Source of the DNA: Nemopilema nomurai
Taxonomy: Eukaryota > Cnidaria > Scyphozoa > Rhizostomeae > Rhizostomatidae
Length of the DNA stretch: 64,000 nt
Assembly: GCA_003864495.1 (NCBI GenBank)
Contig: ML133424.1
Coordinates: 124,001-188,000, forward strand
Direction of reading: 5' to 3'
The position numbers and the translations under genes are program-made. Below are positions 48,584 through 60,299 of this stretch, piece by piece. How positions within the stretch are numbered: the stretch's first letter is position 1; each line of letters begins with the position of its first letter. Below the pieces are notes generated by a model. It saw only the letters and a program-made list of their open reading frames with translations, made no database searches and was not told the DNA's origin.

Positions 48584-49375
48584 AATAGCTTGAAACGTTA
48601 TCAGGGCAATGGCCAATCTGCCTTGTAACACTCTCCCAGCATCGTTTCAACTTGCTCTGTTTTTCTTCTCCAGAAAGAAAATTGCTAAGCCAGTATTCGC
48701 AAAAACTCCATCTGAAGATTACTGACAATAGTTATGGCTCCTACGCTTACGAAGAGATATTTGCATTGATGACAGATGTCAGAATCTTCATCGAACTGAT
48801 GCTTGGTGTCTTTTTCCTGTAAAATGCCTTCACTGATTTTTAAGCCTAAACTTATAGTGATTTCTCTCTGCTTCCTGAAGTGTCGAATAAGTCTTCCTTC
48901 AAGGTTTATTGTCTGAAGTAACAAGTTTTTGTTTCTGTCTGCAGTTTCAATGGAGTCTTTCTCGGTTCCAGAGCAATTGTTGAGCAGCCACCTTCAAGTC
49001 AACCAATCTTTTATTCTTCCATCAAGACATCGACTATTTCTGACTCATTTGCTAAACTAAATCTTTGAAGAAGGAATCTTGGCAGGTTGTTTGATTCTCT
49101 TGTGATGAATAATTAATTTGCGGACAATGTTTGGCAAAGTCAACTTACCAATGAGCCCAAAATCGTGCTTAACAAAGTCTAAAAATTTGCAAAGTGGTTA
49201 CAGAAGCAGAAACCATTGAAGAATCTGACCCCGTTTGTGCAGTTTGTTAAGCAACTGACAAGCTTGTGATCTGAATAGAGCTAGTTGTGATGGTATGTGC
49301 TTACAAGCTAATTTTATCTACTTATTTCTTAAATTCAAATGCTTTTAAGGAGCGAATAAGCCGAAGAAACCTCAC
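48584..49375. other. Upstream region of HECTD2
   Basis: Left part of the divergent intergenic space between HECTD2 (-) and PLPBP (+). It should contain the HECTD2 5' leader and promoter. The minus-strand frames at 48522-48728 and 48685-48924 are short and unconvincing as exons. No TATA or CpG-rich segment stands out. Confidence 0.35.
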
Positions 49376-50035
49376 GACACGAAACGGCAATACCAGACAA
49401 GACAAGAAAAAGAAAAGACTGGAGAAGACAAGACAAGACAAGACAAGAAAAAGAAAAGACTGGAGAAGACAAGACAAGACAAGACAAGAAAAAGACAAGA
49501 CTGGAGAAGACAAGACAAGACAAGACAGGAAAAGGAAAAGACAAGGCAAGAAACAGAAAAGACAAGGCAAGATATGAAAAAGAAAAGAAAAGACAAAACA
49601 AGACAAGACAAGACAGACAAGATAAGACAAGACGAGACAAGACACGACACGACACGACACGACACGACACAACAAGACAGGACAAGACAAGACATGAAAA
49701 AGACAAGACAAGACAAGACAAGACAAGACAAGACAAGACAAGACAAGACACGACACGACACGACAAGACAAGACACGACACGACAAGACATGACAAGGCC
49801 AAACAGGACAGGACAAGGCCAAACAGGACAGGACAGGACAAGGCCAAACAGGACAGGACAGGATAGGACATGACAGGACAGGGCAGGACAGGACAAGACA
49901 CGACACGACACGACACGATACGACAAGACAAGACATGAAAAGGAAAAGACAAGACAAGACATGACAAGGCCAAACAGGACACAACAAGACCCGACACGAC
50001 ACGACAAAGCCAAACAGGACAGGAAACAACACGAC
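49376..50035. repeat. AAGAC / CGACA / GGACA purine-rich satellite
   Basis: About 650 bp of degenerate 5-bp units on the plus strand: mostly aagac, with blocks of cgaca (49650-49675, 49745-49790, 49900-49925) and ggaca plus aggccaaa (49795-49880), and longer tggagaagacaagacaagac units at the left end. The strand is almost all A, G and C with hardly any T. The long minus-strand frames through it (about 220-240 codons of C, L, V, S) are by-products of the repeat. Confidence 0.93.
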
Positions 50036-51438
50036 AATGTCATATCCCAATCTTTATCCAGAGAAACACTTTCTGAGTTGTGCAACTATCACTCAACCAG
50101 CAATTATAAACTTGATTTGCTACAACAAAACGTCGTAAAACTTTTGCAAGACAGTGGGGGTCTCCCAGCACTCATTCTCGCTAGGGGGTAGGTGGGACTC
50201 TTTGACTAGGTCTGAGAACCTAGATGGGAAAAATCTTTTAGCTGCCCACATTTGTTACAAATCTTTTAAAGGCATTATTGTTGTTGCTGCCAACGAATGA
50301 GTCATGGTGATTTCACGGTTCTGATTAATGCACTTCTCCTGTTCTGTCACTCCACAAATCGTATGACGAAACCTTAGCCAAGACAGGGGGATCAGACACC
50401 TGGCAATGTCACACACCTTCATTCATGAGTTCTCTATGAATTTCTCAGCTTTACCCGGCCCGATATTGAATAGCCACGTGAGTTGGTCGCATCATGTTGT
50501 GTTCAGGGTCGGAGCAGGAACAGACTTTTGTTTGAGATTATACTTTGATTATATATGACTTACTAATTTACAAGGCTATAATGACTCATGGCTTATATTT
50601 CGACCTCCATTCGAGTTGCTATCGTTAAACTAACCTCGAATCCCACCCATGTGCCCGTCGCGTAACTTGATATACAGATTACAGAGAAAAGATCGCGTGA
50701 TGCATACTACATGTCAATCATTACAAAACTTTATTCGGAACGGTTTTAGAGCTTGACACACTTTGAAAAGCACAGGACTTTACACCATATCCACGTCTTT
50801 TATTAATTTGATTCAGTCCTTGTTCCATGAAGTGGCCGTTCCATCTTTTCGATAAAAACGAAATGTACTCTGGGAGATTTATTAAGCAATGTAAAATGGC
50901 CGATGGCGGTGCACTTAATACAGAAGGTCACGAAAGCAAATTTATTTGACAGGTGAGGTCAATTTAGATCATTCAGCTGGTGTGGACTTTGAATTTGGTT
51001 TGAATTCAGCCATTAGCGCCGCTTAAAACCTAAAAATTGATTTAAATTCAAAAGTATGACAATTAAGACTAGGAAAAGGCTAATGTGAAATTAAAACTAA
51101 AACTGACTAGTAAATAAAGAAGTAGTAAAACTCTAGAACTCTATTTTTTATTTAATGGCTACATAAAAGTACGATTTTGCCATGCTTGATTTTGCTGTAC
51201 CTTTGGTTTATACATTCAAGTTTGAAAACCATAACTTGGTGTTGTATTACTACTTCCTTTCCTAAGAGTGCAGTTCGGTTTTCTTGTTGCCATGCTCCAC
51301 GTGTGTACGAATTGAGCAATATGCCTTCGTGATGCGTGCATCAAGCATGCGCAGTTCGTCAATCGCTTACCCTGCTTGCAAGATGCTTGCAGAAGGCAGC
51401 CCTGACCGGCGCCGGTAAAGTCCAGTCGGAGAAAATGA
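50036..51438. other. Upstream region of PLPBP
   Basis: Unique AT-rich sequence between the satellite and the PLPBP start, expected to contain its promoter and 5' leader. No other coding frame or motif is supported. Confidence 0.35.
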
Positions 51439-54400
51439 ATGGAAAACAGTGATTTAATGAACACTGTGTCAAGAAAGTTATCATTTTTGCTTAGGTCCAA
51501 TTTTCGGCAAGTAAGAAACCACGCAAAAGCGGAGGCTCTGCCAAGAATGGAGAAATCTTTGAATGCTGTTTTGGCTCAAGTGACAGAGGCAGCTACAAGA
51601 TTTTCGCAGGTAGATTGTTCGAGTTAATTTTACCAAATTGACATTCACTATTTCACTTGAAAGGAACCAAAACATTGTGGCTAGTGTTTGGATTTTTTGT
51701 TATTGTTTGCTCAGGTCTTGCACTATTGTCAATATTTGCAGTAAGCCCAAACTGATAAATTTGTATCGATCTTTATTCGGGTGGTAAGTCAACTAGAACT
51801 TTCAGATTCTTATCACCCTACGTTATTTTGTTTATACTGATATGGTGCTGTCTATTATATTTCGTATTTGATGTATCCATATTATTGCATAGAGTAATCT
51901 CATTTCAAAAGATTCCACATACACCAAAAGTGTATTGTATCTTTGTTCCTAAACTATGACCTTTCATCTATCCTCATGAATTGAAACTGTAATTTTCTCA
52001 TTGGGCCACCCTCGAGTTTATATGATGTATATAAAATTTGATGGGCTTAAAAGGATATTACAATCTGCTCGGTTTTTGAAGAACTGCGTTTGTTCCCACA
52101 TCTAATTCTAAAATGTCTTACATTTCTGGTAAACTTTTAATGAAGTTCTTATTTCTAAACTTTGATGTGCTACAAGCTTTGATCAGAATGTTTTCAACTC
52201 CCCCTTACTTTGGGCTTCATAACCAAAGAAACAATCTTTAGATATTTTTGTTTACACTTTTTTTATAAGAAACTGGTTTATAAGAAAACTAGAACTAAAT
52301 CAATATTTTCAAAAAACTCCAAAAATGATTTACTGAGCTGGAAAATAATACATCAACAATCCATTTTTGCTTGATTTATATTTGCTAACACATTTTTGTT
52401 TAGAGTAACACCGGATGTTGAATCTACTTGTAGTAGTAGGTGGATTTCTGATAACTTTGCCATGAAATACTTCTACTTGATAAAAATTACCCCTGTTTCT
52501 ATAAGAATAATGAACAATAGATAAAGAATAATGAACAAGAGACACATTTTGAAATCTTACTATTATGTTTAAAACTTTAATACAATGAATATGCAAGGGA
52601 AGGGGCAAAATTTGATGTTAATTGCTTAACTAAGAATAAGAAACTTTTAGTACTAAAAAACTAATGAAAAATTAAGTAACTTTTAGTACTATGACCCAAG
52701 CTAGGTTTCTTATATAAGGTGGAGCACTGTCAACTTTGCTGCCTCTATGTCAGGTTCTTGGATGAGATCCCCTACAAGAGCAGATGGAATAAGACAAGGC
52801 TTTATCATGCATAGAATGATGTTTTGAATCTCGATGGGATCAGAAAATTTATCCAAGTAGATTTTTCTCATGTTGTTAGAATCTGAAGGTAAAGGTATAT
52901 GTGAAAGATGTCTATTATATTGAGATCCAGTGCCTTGTCCCATTTGATATGGAATGTCCCCACTGGAAAAGTCAAGATGTAGAGTTAGCATATTATTTCC
53001 TGAGCTATTCTTAGAGTAATTTACAAGCTGATGTTGTAGCCCAAACTGCAAATCTTGATACTGACCTCTGTTAATCCCTGCATTGTTATTGATGAAATTG
53101 TAGCCACTCACGAATAACCGCAGTATTGTTATCATTTTCCCATATGGAATATATTTCCCCTGTTATTCCCTTTCTGTTGACTAATGCTTTTTTAACTGAA
53201 CAAGGAGAATGGATGTACCGAGCCAAGAACTCCAAGACTTGTTGCTGTCAGCAAAACCAAGCCTGTCAGCATCATTGCAGAGGCATATGCATGTGGCCAA
53301 AGATGTTTTGGAGAAAATTATGTAATGATTTTCTTTTTAAGATTATACACTTTTGCAGAAGTTGATATAAATTTGATGCAATGTAGTCTATGTATATGCT
53401 CATTTGAGCATAATCTAGGTTGCTTTTGATACAATCAGACAAGCTGGGCTAGGTCAGGGCTAATTTAAGGCAGATGAATTAATATTCAAAAAACGAATTT
53501 TAACTAATTATTCAGTTTGAGTGAATAGTTAGTGGCTGGTAGTGATCAGGGAGATGAGAAATGTTTATCCTTGGAGAGTAAGTAGTAAACACAGATTGAC
53601 ATTATACTATTTACAAAGGTATCAGTTTACATGAAATCTGCTCTACAAGAATTTGTGCTGCAGCAAACTGAGCTCATGTTTCATTTGAACAGAGAACTAA
53701 TGATAAGCAGGTTAGAAATAAGAATACCAAAAGGGATTGGTCTTAAAAAGGATTCAAGGATTCAGGCTAAGTAATCTGGCAGAGACAATTATTAGAAGCT
53801 CTAGAACAATTTGCTTTATATTTAGCTAGATTTTGAATTGCTTAGACACCAAGTTGTCTATTGCGATGTTTCCCTTTTTGTAGAAAGATAATTCTGGCCT
53901 ACAGAGCCAGTTGATTTATAAGCCATTTAATTTTCAATTTAGGTGCAGGAGTTAGTGGAAAAGTCAAAGGAAATTGAGGTAAAATCATGGTTTTTTGTAA
54001 TCTTCATTGGTAATTAATGAAAGAATTTCAATATTTCTACATGAAAGTTTTTTCTAGTCATTCATTGTGCATTACTAAGATGGCAGAAATAGGGAATGAG
54101 GGCCCTGAAATGGTGGAGCCCAGGACCTCATCTTGTAATCTTCAAGAAGGCCCATGGACCACCGCATTTAAAGAATCTGAATCAGTAGATTATGAATTTT
54201 AGAGCTGTATTCTCTTGCCACAATAATTTGCATGCCAAATTAATCAACCCAGAGGTTTTTGACATGACATCTAGCTATGCTATTATTTCATTTCAATACT
54301 TCAAAACCTTTAATCGTTTCCTCTATCATGTTTTTGCAGTCACAAATATATCATTGGCGGTTTAATTCTTACAAATGTTTAAGAAAGATGTTGTCCTATT

Positions 54401-56756
54401 TAATAAATTTTTTCTGTAGGCAAAAGGTGATTTGCCAGAAATCCAATGGCATTTTATTGGCCATCTTCAAAAGAACAAAGTAAACAACCTTTGTAGTGAG
54501 TACTTCTTTTAAATTGTATAACATATTCAGTTGCTATAAGTTTATGATGTTTTTCATCAGAAATCATAGCTTTCCTCTTCTACTGTTCATATCAGTGGCG
54601 TAGCTACGATTTGGCGATGGAGGGGCGAAAGTCGGTCAAATTTCGACAATATTCCGACGAAATTTAGTGATGTTGACAAATTTTCTGACCAAAACCTTTG
54701 AAGTTTGGTGGTTGCCGCCATTTATATGTCGCATCAAAGGAACGTGGAATTGAGTGGTTTTATGAAATGAATGGATATGCGCGTGAAGCTCTATCAATAA
54801 CAGTAAAAAATTGACTTGATTTTCCTCTAAGGTTCAAACTTGAAAAAGATATCTATTGATGAAATTTTCGCGTGGTAAATTTTCCGACAAGCAGCTGGAA
54901 AAGTTTGGTGGGGGGGGGGGTTGGGGGGCAGCTGCTGGTTCATAGTATTAAAATTTTGTTGGTCCTATTGAACTATTTTAGCAAAAAGAGAAAGGAAAGG
55001 TATTATTCTATTATAGACCATATATATTATTGGTTGCAGTATGGTCAACTTTTTAAGGAGGCTTTTTTGACTGGAAGAAAAATAAATGCTGAACAATAGC
55101 AGCTTGAATTCACCAACAATTAGTTTTTCAAAGATTGCATTGATGTTTTACAGGCGTTTCAAATTTGGCTTTGGTAGAAACAGTAGACTCAATAAAATTA
55201 GCTGATGCTTTGAACAGGTCATGGGGACGACTTCAAGAAGGGAGGAAGTTAAAGGTCTTGGTGCAAGTCAACACAAGCGGCGAAGAGAGTAAGTTGTTTT
55301 TTCGATAACTTCTTAATCATAATTTAGATTATTAATAATGCAAACTAGGTTGCAATATTTGGATTTCCAATTGAAGTATGATTTTCTTTTGCAGATAAGA
55401 ATGGCTGTCAAAGCATAGATGAATGTATAGGAGTTGTGAAGCACATTCGGTCAAACTGCCCTAGTTTACAGTTTACAGGACTGATGACAATCGGAGCTTT
55501 GGCCAGAAGTCAAAGTAGTGATCCAAATCAGGATTTTTTGGTCAGTGCTTCAATCATTGAGCGCTTTAACGAGGCTGTGGATACTGAAATGCTGTGTATT
55601 TAACTACAGAAAATTCGTAGGTCAGGACCTTTCCTAAGCATGTCAAGGCTTCGCCTAAAATAGGTCAAGTGTTCCGAATTCCCCACCATTCTCAGATTCT
55701 GACAAGTCGCCCGTTGCAGGAGCTTCGATTCTCTTCTGCGTTTGGGTACTTTCATGAATGCCTTGTTTTCATTCATCGTCTTGCTTTCAACTTCAAATGC
55801 ACAGCTCTCGAAATGATTTGTTCTTTTTCTCCAAAGATAATTATTTTCATAAACCATCATGTTGTACCTTGCATTTTTGTTTTGTAAGGAAGCATTCAGA
55901 AATCGCTCTATGCAAGAGAAAAACTTCTCCTTGCGAACGGGGTTTATCCCCCTCAACTGTAAAGGCGGACGTGTGTTTCTTTCGCAGACTCGATATGCTG
56001 CTTAATTTTGATGGAGATGCATTGATGGTATAATTCCTCTTTAGGCATTAGCGTCATACAGATCAGACGTATGCAGACATTTTGATCTGCCAGAAATCGA
56101 TGTTGAATTGAGCATGGGAATGTCTTCTGACTTTGTACAAGCAGTAAGTCCTTAATATTTTCCCTACTATCAGAAAATCATCTTTGTATTGCCCAGTAAA
56201 TCTGTCCAATAGCCAAGATGGCAACTGTCTTGAACAAATTATTGATTATAGAGCCACAAATGGACAATTGACCCTAGTAGATGACGGGTCATCTTATGCA
56301 TTCTTGATTCAAAAAACTACTTCATTATCTCTGTCGTTTTTTTTCCATGTCATTTTTATGGCTCATAATGAAATATATCCTTTTGAAGAGTTCTGCATAC
56401 ATTGGCAACTTTTAATGTTTGGCGATTTGCGAGCCCTGGTGTTTTCTGGAAAGCATTAATAGCAAATTTGTTATTTTTGGTAATCAATGGCGCGTAGTTT
56501 GATCAAACAAATGTAAGAAAATCTTACACAAATCCCGTTTGATATATTCAACACTTTTTGGACACGTACATAATGAATTCGAGTTAAATTTTTGGTCTTG
56601 CTAACAGGGAAATTAGCGAAAGTTGGATTTAGGAAAGTTGAATGAAATCTTTCTTTCTCGTAGATCCTTGCAGGCAGTACAAATGTAAGAGTCGGCAGCA
56701 CACTTTTTGGTCCACGAGAGAGCCAGAAAAAGCCTCCACAAAATGCCAACAGTTAG
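51439..56756 (+). CDS. plpbp: Pyridoxal phosphate homeostasis protein (PLPBP/PROSC, YggS family)
   Basis: This family binds pyridoxal 5'-phosphate through a Schiff-base lysine and buffers the free cofactor; it has a fold-type III barrel but no known enzyme activity. Eight exons with matching phases: 51439-51609, 53205-53321, 53943-53978, 54420-54492, 55154-55288, 55395-55540, 56045-56143, 56664-56756. The total of 870 nt gives 289 residues (human 275). Diagnostic blocks are [10 protein letters not shown] (PLP lysine, Lys74), [70 protein letters not shown] and [13 protein letters not shown]. The first ATG in frame is 51439; 51457 and 51547 are in-frame alternatives. The N-terminal 35 residues are rich in Arg, Ser and Leu, as in mitochondrial presequences. 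The last exon begins ILAGSTNV where relatives have (V)EVGSTNV or similar, a mild divergence. Confidence 0.95.
52710..53135 (-). CDS. Possible antisense exon inside PLPBP intron 1
   Basis: A 141-codon minus-strand frame ending at 52710 with protein-like composition ([20 protein letters not shown], then [20 protein letters not shown]). It lies in the 1.6-kb first intron of PLPBP. No family is recognised and no splice partner was found. It could be a nested gene, a retrocopy fragment or chance. Confidence 0.2.
   Translation of the reverse strand: MITILRLFVSGYNFINNNAGINRGQYQDLQFGLQHQLVNYSKNSSGNNMLTLHLDFSSGDIPYQMGQGTGSQYNRHLSHIPLPSDSNNMRKIYLDKFSDPIEIQNIILCMIKPCLIPSALVGDLIQEPDIEAAKLTVLHLI
54590..54935 (+). 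mobile_element. Transposon-like segment in PLPBP intron 4
   Basis: Begins with cagtggcgtagctacg, a sequence type I associate with dispersed non-autonomous elements in many invertebrate genomes, and ends near a run of G (54906-54920) followed by ggttggggggcagctg. It codes for nothing recognisable. The family and exact borders cannot be fixed without a second copy. Confidence 0.4.
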
Positions 56757-58126
56757 CCAACTTACTCTAAAGTCCCCATACGTTCAAGGGATATAATTTT
56801 TTGTTCGGAAAATTTTGCGAAGTCTTGCCCTGTCTATTTATTCACGTAAGTGTCTAAATTCTAAAAGTATCGCAATGACTGTATTATAGTTTTTTGTTAA
56901 ATTGTTCAATTGTCTCACAGAGACTTTATTTTTGTGGTCTTTTTCACAAATGTTTAGTTTATTTAACAGTTATTGTAAATCTTAAATCATCCTAATTAGA
57001 AATGAAGACGTTTTAATTTTGTTTGATAATTATTGGTTAGTAACTGATTAGGTATGTGGGAATGCCACAATGATTTCCCAACTAAAACCGAAGCCGAAGC
57101 TTTTAGTGGAATCAAGGTTGTTGGAGCGCCTGCTATTGCCCCCTAGAGCTATCCAAGCTAGTGATGATGTTTGGTGACTCGCGGCCATTTCAATTTTTAT
57201 CGTGTTTTCTTTTAGCTTATTGTATGCACGTAAACAAGTTTGCATTGGCATGCCATAGTAAGCATTTCAGAGAATTGCCTACCAGCTCGTGGTATACATT
57301 TGCTTCCAAGAATGCTACACGTCTTAGCTTTATAATGGTTTATATGTATTGTTTATGAAAGTGATGACTAATGTTAGAAGAACAAGAATTATCAAATCGT
57401 TTCGTTGTGCTATTGCTTCCTCATCTGATGCTTTAATCCAGCCGCGAATCACAGAATTCTGCTTGTTGGCTGGTATCTCTATGTTGAAACAGCTCAGTTT
57501 TTGCACTTGCCGCGTTGACTTCCAGGGCATGAAGACCCACCCGACCATGTCATCGTGTGGTCGCAGGAATTTATCAGGCATAAAGTTCTGCAGGAAATAT
57601 TTTGCAAAAATGCTTTGCAATAAAAATGTTTGTTCTTGTCTGTTCATCAAAAAGAAGCAACCATGGTACTGAACAAAATCATTGTATCTACAGTAGATGC
57701 CTTGCCCATAGAGTAACCTGGAGGGGTGTTTTTTAATTGAGTAAAGCATATCAATACTGTTATTGGAAAATCTTTTATCTTTCTATCTTTGCAATAAAAT
57801 ATACACGATTTTTTCAGGAAAGGAAAATTTTTGTTCATGCCTTGTTGACCTCTTTTGCTCATTAGACGGATTGGCCGTATTCCCAGTACCTTGTTTCGTA
57901 GTTCAGAAGTTTTCGCCTTGAGGGTTTATTTTCATTAAAAAGATTGGCTAGTTCGATAAGTTACTTTTCATTTCGGGCTGAGTGTCAAACAAGAGAAAAA
58001 CAGAGTGGATTTTTGTTCTTTTCTTGTAACTAATTTTTTCATTTCTTATTATTGTCCTGATCAGTGAGTTTTTTTAATATATTGAGTCGAATACTGACAG
58101 TTTTTATGACTAAATTTATTTTTTAG
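56757..58126. other. Region downstream of PLPBP
   Basis: AT-rich. Holds the minus-strand frame 57330-57749, annotated separately. No clear AATAAA lies close behind the PLPBP stop. Confidence 0.3.
57330..57749 (-). CDS. Possible terminal exon of an unknown protein with a C-terminal hydrophobic segment
   Basis: The minus-strand frame ends at 57330. A polypyrimidine acceptor (tttcctgcag) precedes NFMPDKFLRPHDDMVGWVFM near 57593, and the frame continues with balanced composition (KLSCFNIEIPANKQNSVIRG). It ends with a hydrophobic stretch (LIILVLLTLVITFI) before NNTYKPL, as in a tail-anchored or single-pass membrane protein. Upstream exons were not identified. It would converge with PLPBP. The opposite-strand frame (57349-57672) looks like its shadow. 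Confidence 0.3.
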   Translation of the reverse strand: MLYSIKKHPSRLLYGQGIYCRYNDFVQYHGCFFLMNRQEQTFLLQSIFAKYFLQNFMPDKFLRPHDDMVGWVFMPWKSTRQVQKLSCFNIEIPANKQNSVIRGWIKASDEEAIAQRNDLIILVLLTLVITFINNTYKPL

Positions 58127-60035
58127 ATTTGATTAGTTTATGTTTTTGGAAACCAAATGAAGCGCTCGTCAAGGCTGTGGAAAAGAAGGTTGGTTCTTTG
58201 GCATAATTGGGGAGAGTGGGGTTAAATTGTGGAGGTTGTGGGGATTGTGGAGGTTGGGGGAATTGTGGAAGATGGGGGGAACCATGGAGGGTGACAGATG
58301 GAGAGGATATTTAATGATTAAATAAGATGGCAAAAGCTCAGAAAGATGATGCAGAATGGGAAGTAATATTTGGAAAGGGAAGATTTTGAAGGGAAGTGTA
58401 TCGCAAGGTGGGGTGTTAGTGGAATATGATGGTAATTGGATTGAGGGTAGTGGGCGATGGAAGAGGATGGTAAAGAAAGGGTGTAGATTGCGCAGGATGT
58501 TTGAAGGTTAAAAAGGGCAGAGATGGAAATAACGGTGTGATTTTATGATAAGGGAAAATAAGTAAAGAAGAGGTATAGAAGATATTATTTTGTTTCCAAG
58601 TGGTTTTCATATCAATATACTACCTGTGCCTTTGTGGCAGGTCTATTGTCATGCCTGAATGTAAAGAATCAATGATCTATTACCGTTTTATGATTTGATA
58701 CCGTCATTTTGACAATAGCGAGAAAACTAATGAACAATAAAATGAAGCAATTGTTGCGTAAAGAGATTGCTTTATGGAAGTTTTTAACTGCATGGATTAC
58801 AGGCGGATTGGTGGTCTAAGTACTAATCTTTTACAATAATCTTAAATTGACTCTTTTGAATTTAAATGATCGACTAAGGTTTTTAGGACGATTTCATTTG
58901 GAAGAGAACTCCAAATCTTATTTGAAGAAGGTATTTTGAAGAAGGTATTTTGAATTTATACAATAACTTGTATTTCTAACCTTGGGAACAGATAGCGTAT
59001 CAACATTTCGCAGGTTATTGATATTGGTATAGGGTTTTAGGAGAAAGTAGTCTTTCATAAAGGCTGGATTCAAGTTGTGCAAAGTTTGTAAACTACTAGT
59101 GCTAACAGTCGAAAAGAGTGAATATGGATTGTGGTAGATTTAGCCTTGATCAGAAGTTTAGGAAACGATGAAGTGTAATCCGAGAGCGCTAATCGTAGAG
59201 CTGCTTCGTTTACTTTTTAGAGCTTTTTTGGCAAGCATTATGCAGAATAACCAGATTAGGGGCCATTTAAACGGCCGGATTACCCTCCACTCCATCTCGG
59301 TAGCCTGATTCTTGACTCAAAGCATTATGTCTAAATCCTGACGTAATTTCCTTTATCTTCGGGTGCTATTTGAATTGCATATAGAAAAAGCGTTACAACA
59401 GGTTTGATCTGCCAGTCATTTTGGAATCTTTGAGCCTTAGCCGAACTTTGATCCAAACGATTTCTCCAATTCTAGCCTATAAAGACAAGCGAGCTTGTCG
59501 GATCTCCTGAACTGACGAATACATGACGATTGTCCGTGTTTTCAAAATGCTCTTTAAAAGCAATAGTTCTTTACTGGTTACAAAATTTTCTCTTGGCTTA
59601 CATGTGATCATATATAGACATCAAATTTTAATGACACTTGTTGCGTTGAAGAGTTTACAGGGTAACATTATTATATTATCTTCTTTTCTTTAGCAACCCT
59701 CTTTTGGCACGGAGAATGTCAATCCCAGTGACATATGCGATGTAGCAGTGGTAAATGTGAGGACCGATATGGTACAAATCACGTTACGCGGCACAAAATA
59801 CTTTGTGTATCACAGAATAATGTTGTACAGAGACAGAGATTTTGCAGCAGACAAAATACATTTGCAAACAGGAAGGCCCTTTCCCTGCAATGATTCCCTT
59901 CTCAGAAAAACCTAAAAAAGCAAGGTTCATCTTGGCCAATCTCCATTTTCACGCAGGAAGGCAGATTTGTGGAATTTAGCTTCTACAGTTTAGATAGAAA
60001 GATTCAGACACAAAACAACCTTGAGTCTAGGACAT
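58127..60035 (+). CDS. Three phase-compatible exons of an unidentified plus-strand gene
   Basis: Candidate exons at 58127-58188, 59694-59750 and 59957-60035 have good acceptors (tttttttag, ttctttag, ttttcacgcag) and donors (GTTGGT, GTAAAT, GTAAGC), and their phases join without a stop. The product contains LISLCFWKPNEALVKAVEKK, QPSFGTENVNPSDICDVAV and EGRFVEFSFYSLDRKIQTQ. No family is recognised. Neither the start nor the continuation after 60035 (phase 1) was found. The exons at 62449-63901 could belong to the same gene. Confidence 0.35.
58200..58300 (+). repeat. G-rich tract with repeated tgtggaggttg
   Basis: About 100 bp with six or more runs of three to six G and loose repeats of gtggaggttgtggggatt. 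It could form a G-quadruplex on the plus strand. It lies in the putative intron after the exon at 58127-58188. Confidence 0.5.
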
Positions 60036-60299
60036 GTAAGCACTTTGACTATCTACTTCAAATTCTATTTATTAGGCGCCAAACTGATAAATGACTGACA
60101 AGGTATAATGATGATCAATTTCTCCTTTGATTACGATTGATCCTGAATATGGCCCTCCCGTAAGCTTTTCTCCCAGTAGAGTGTAATTAATACTTCGCAA
60201 TGCGGATTTGATAGCTTGCAAAAGCTCTATAATAATGTTACTCAAAAAGCCACTTTTGTTTCTTAGTGTCGAAGGTAAACCGGCGTCTTCAAGACCGTA

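Noticed and set aside
49322..50085. Minus-strand frames of 220-242 codons made of C, L, V and S
   Set aside because: Frames stay open only because the 5-bp satellite lacks stop triplets on that strand; the content is pure repeat.
55600..55956. 118-codon minus-strand frame in PLPBP intron 6
   Set aside because: Basic, repeat-like composition with no domain, an overlapping plus frame of similar quality and no phased splice partner.
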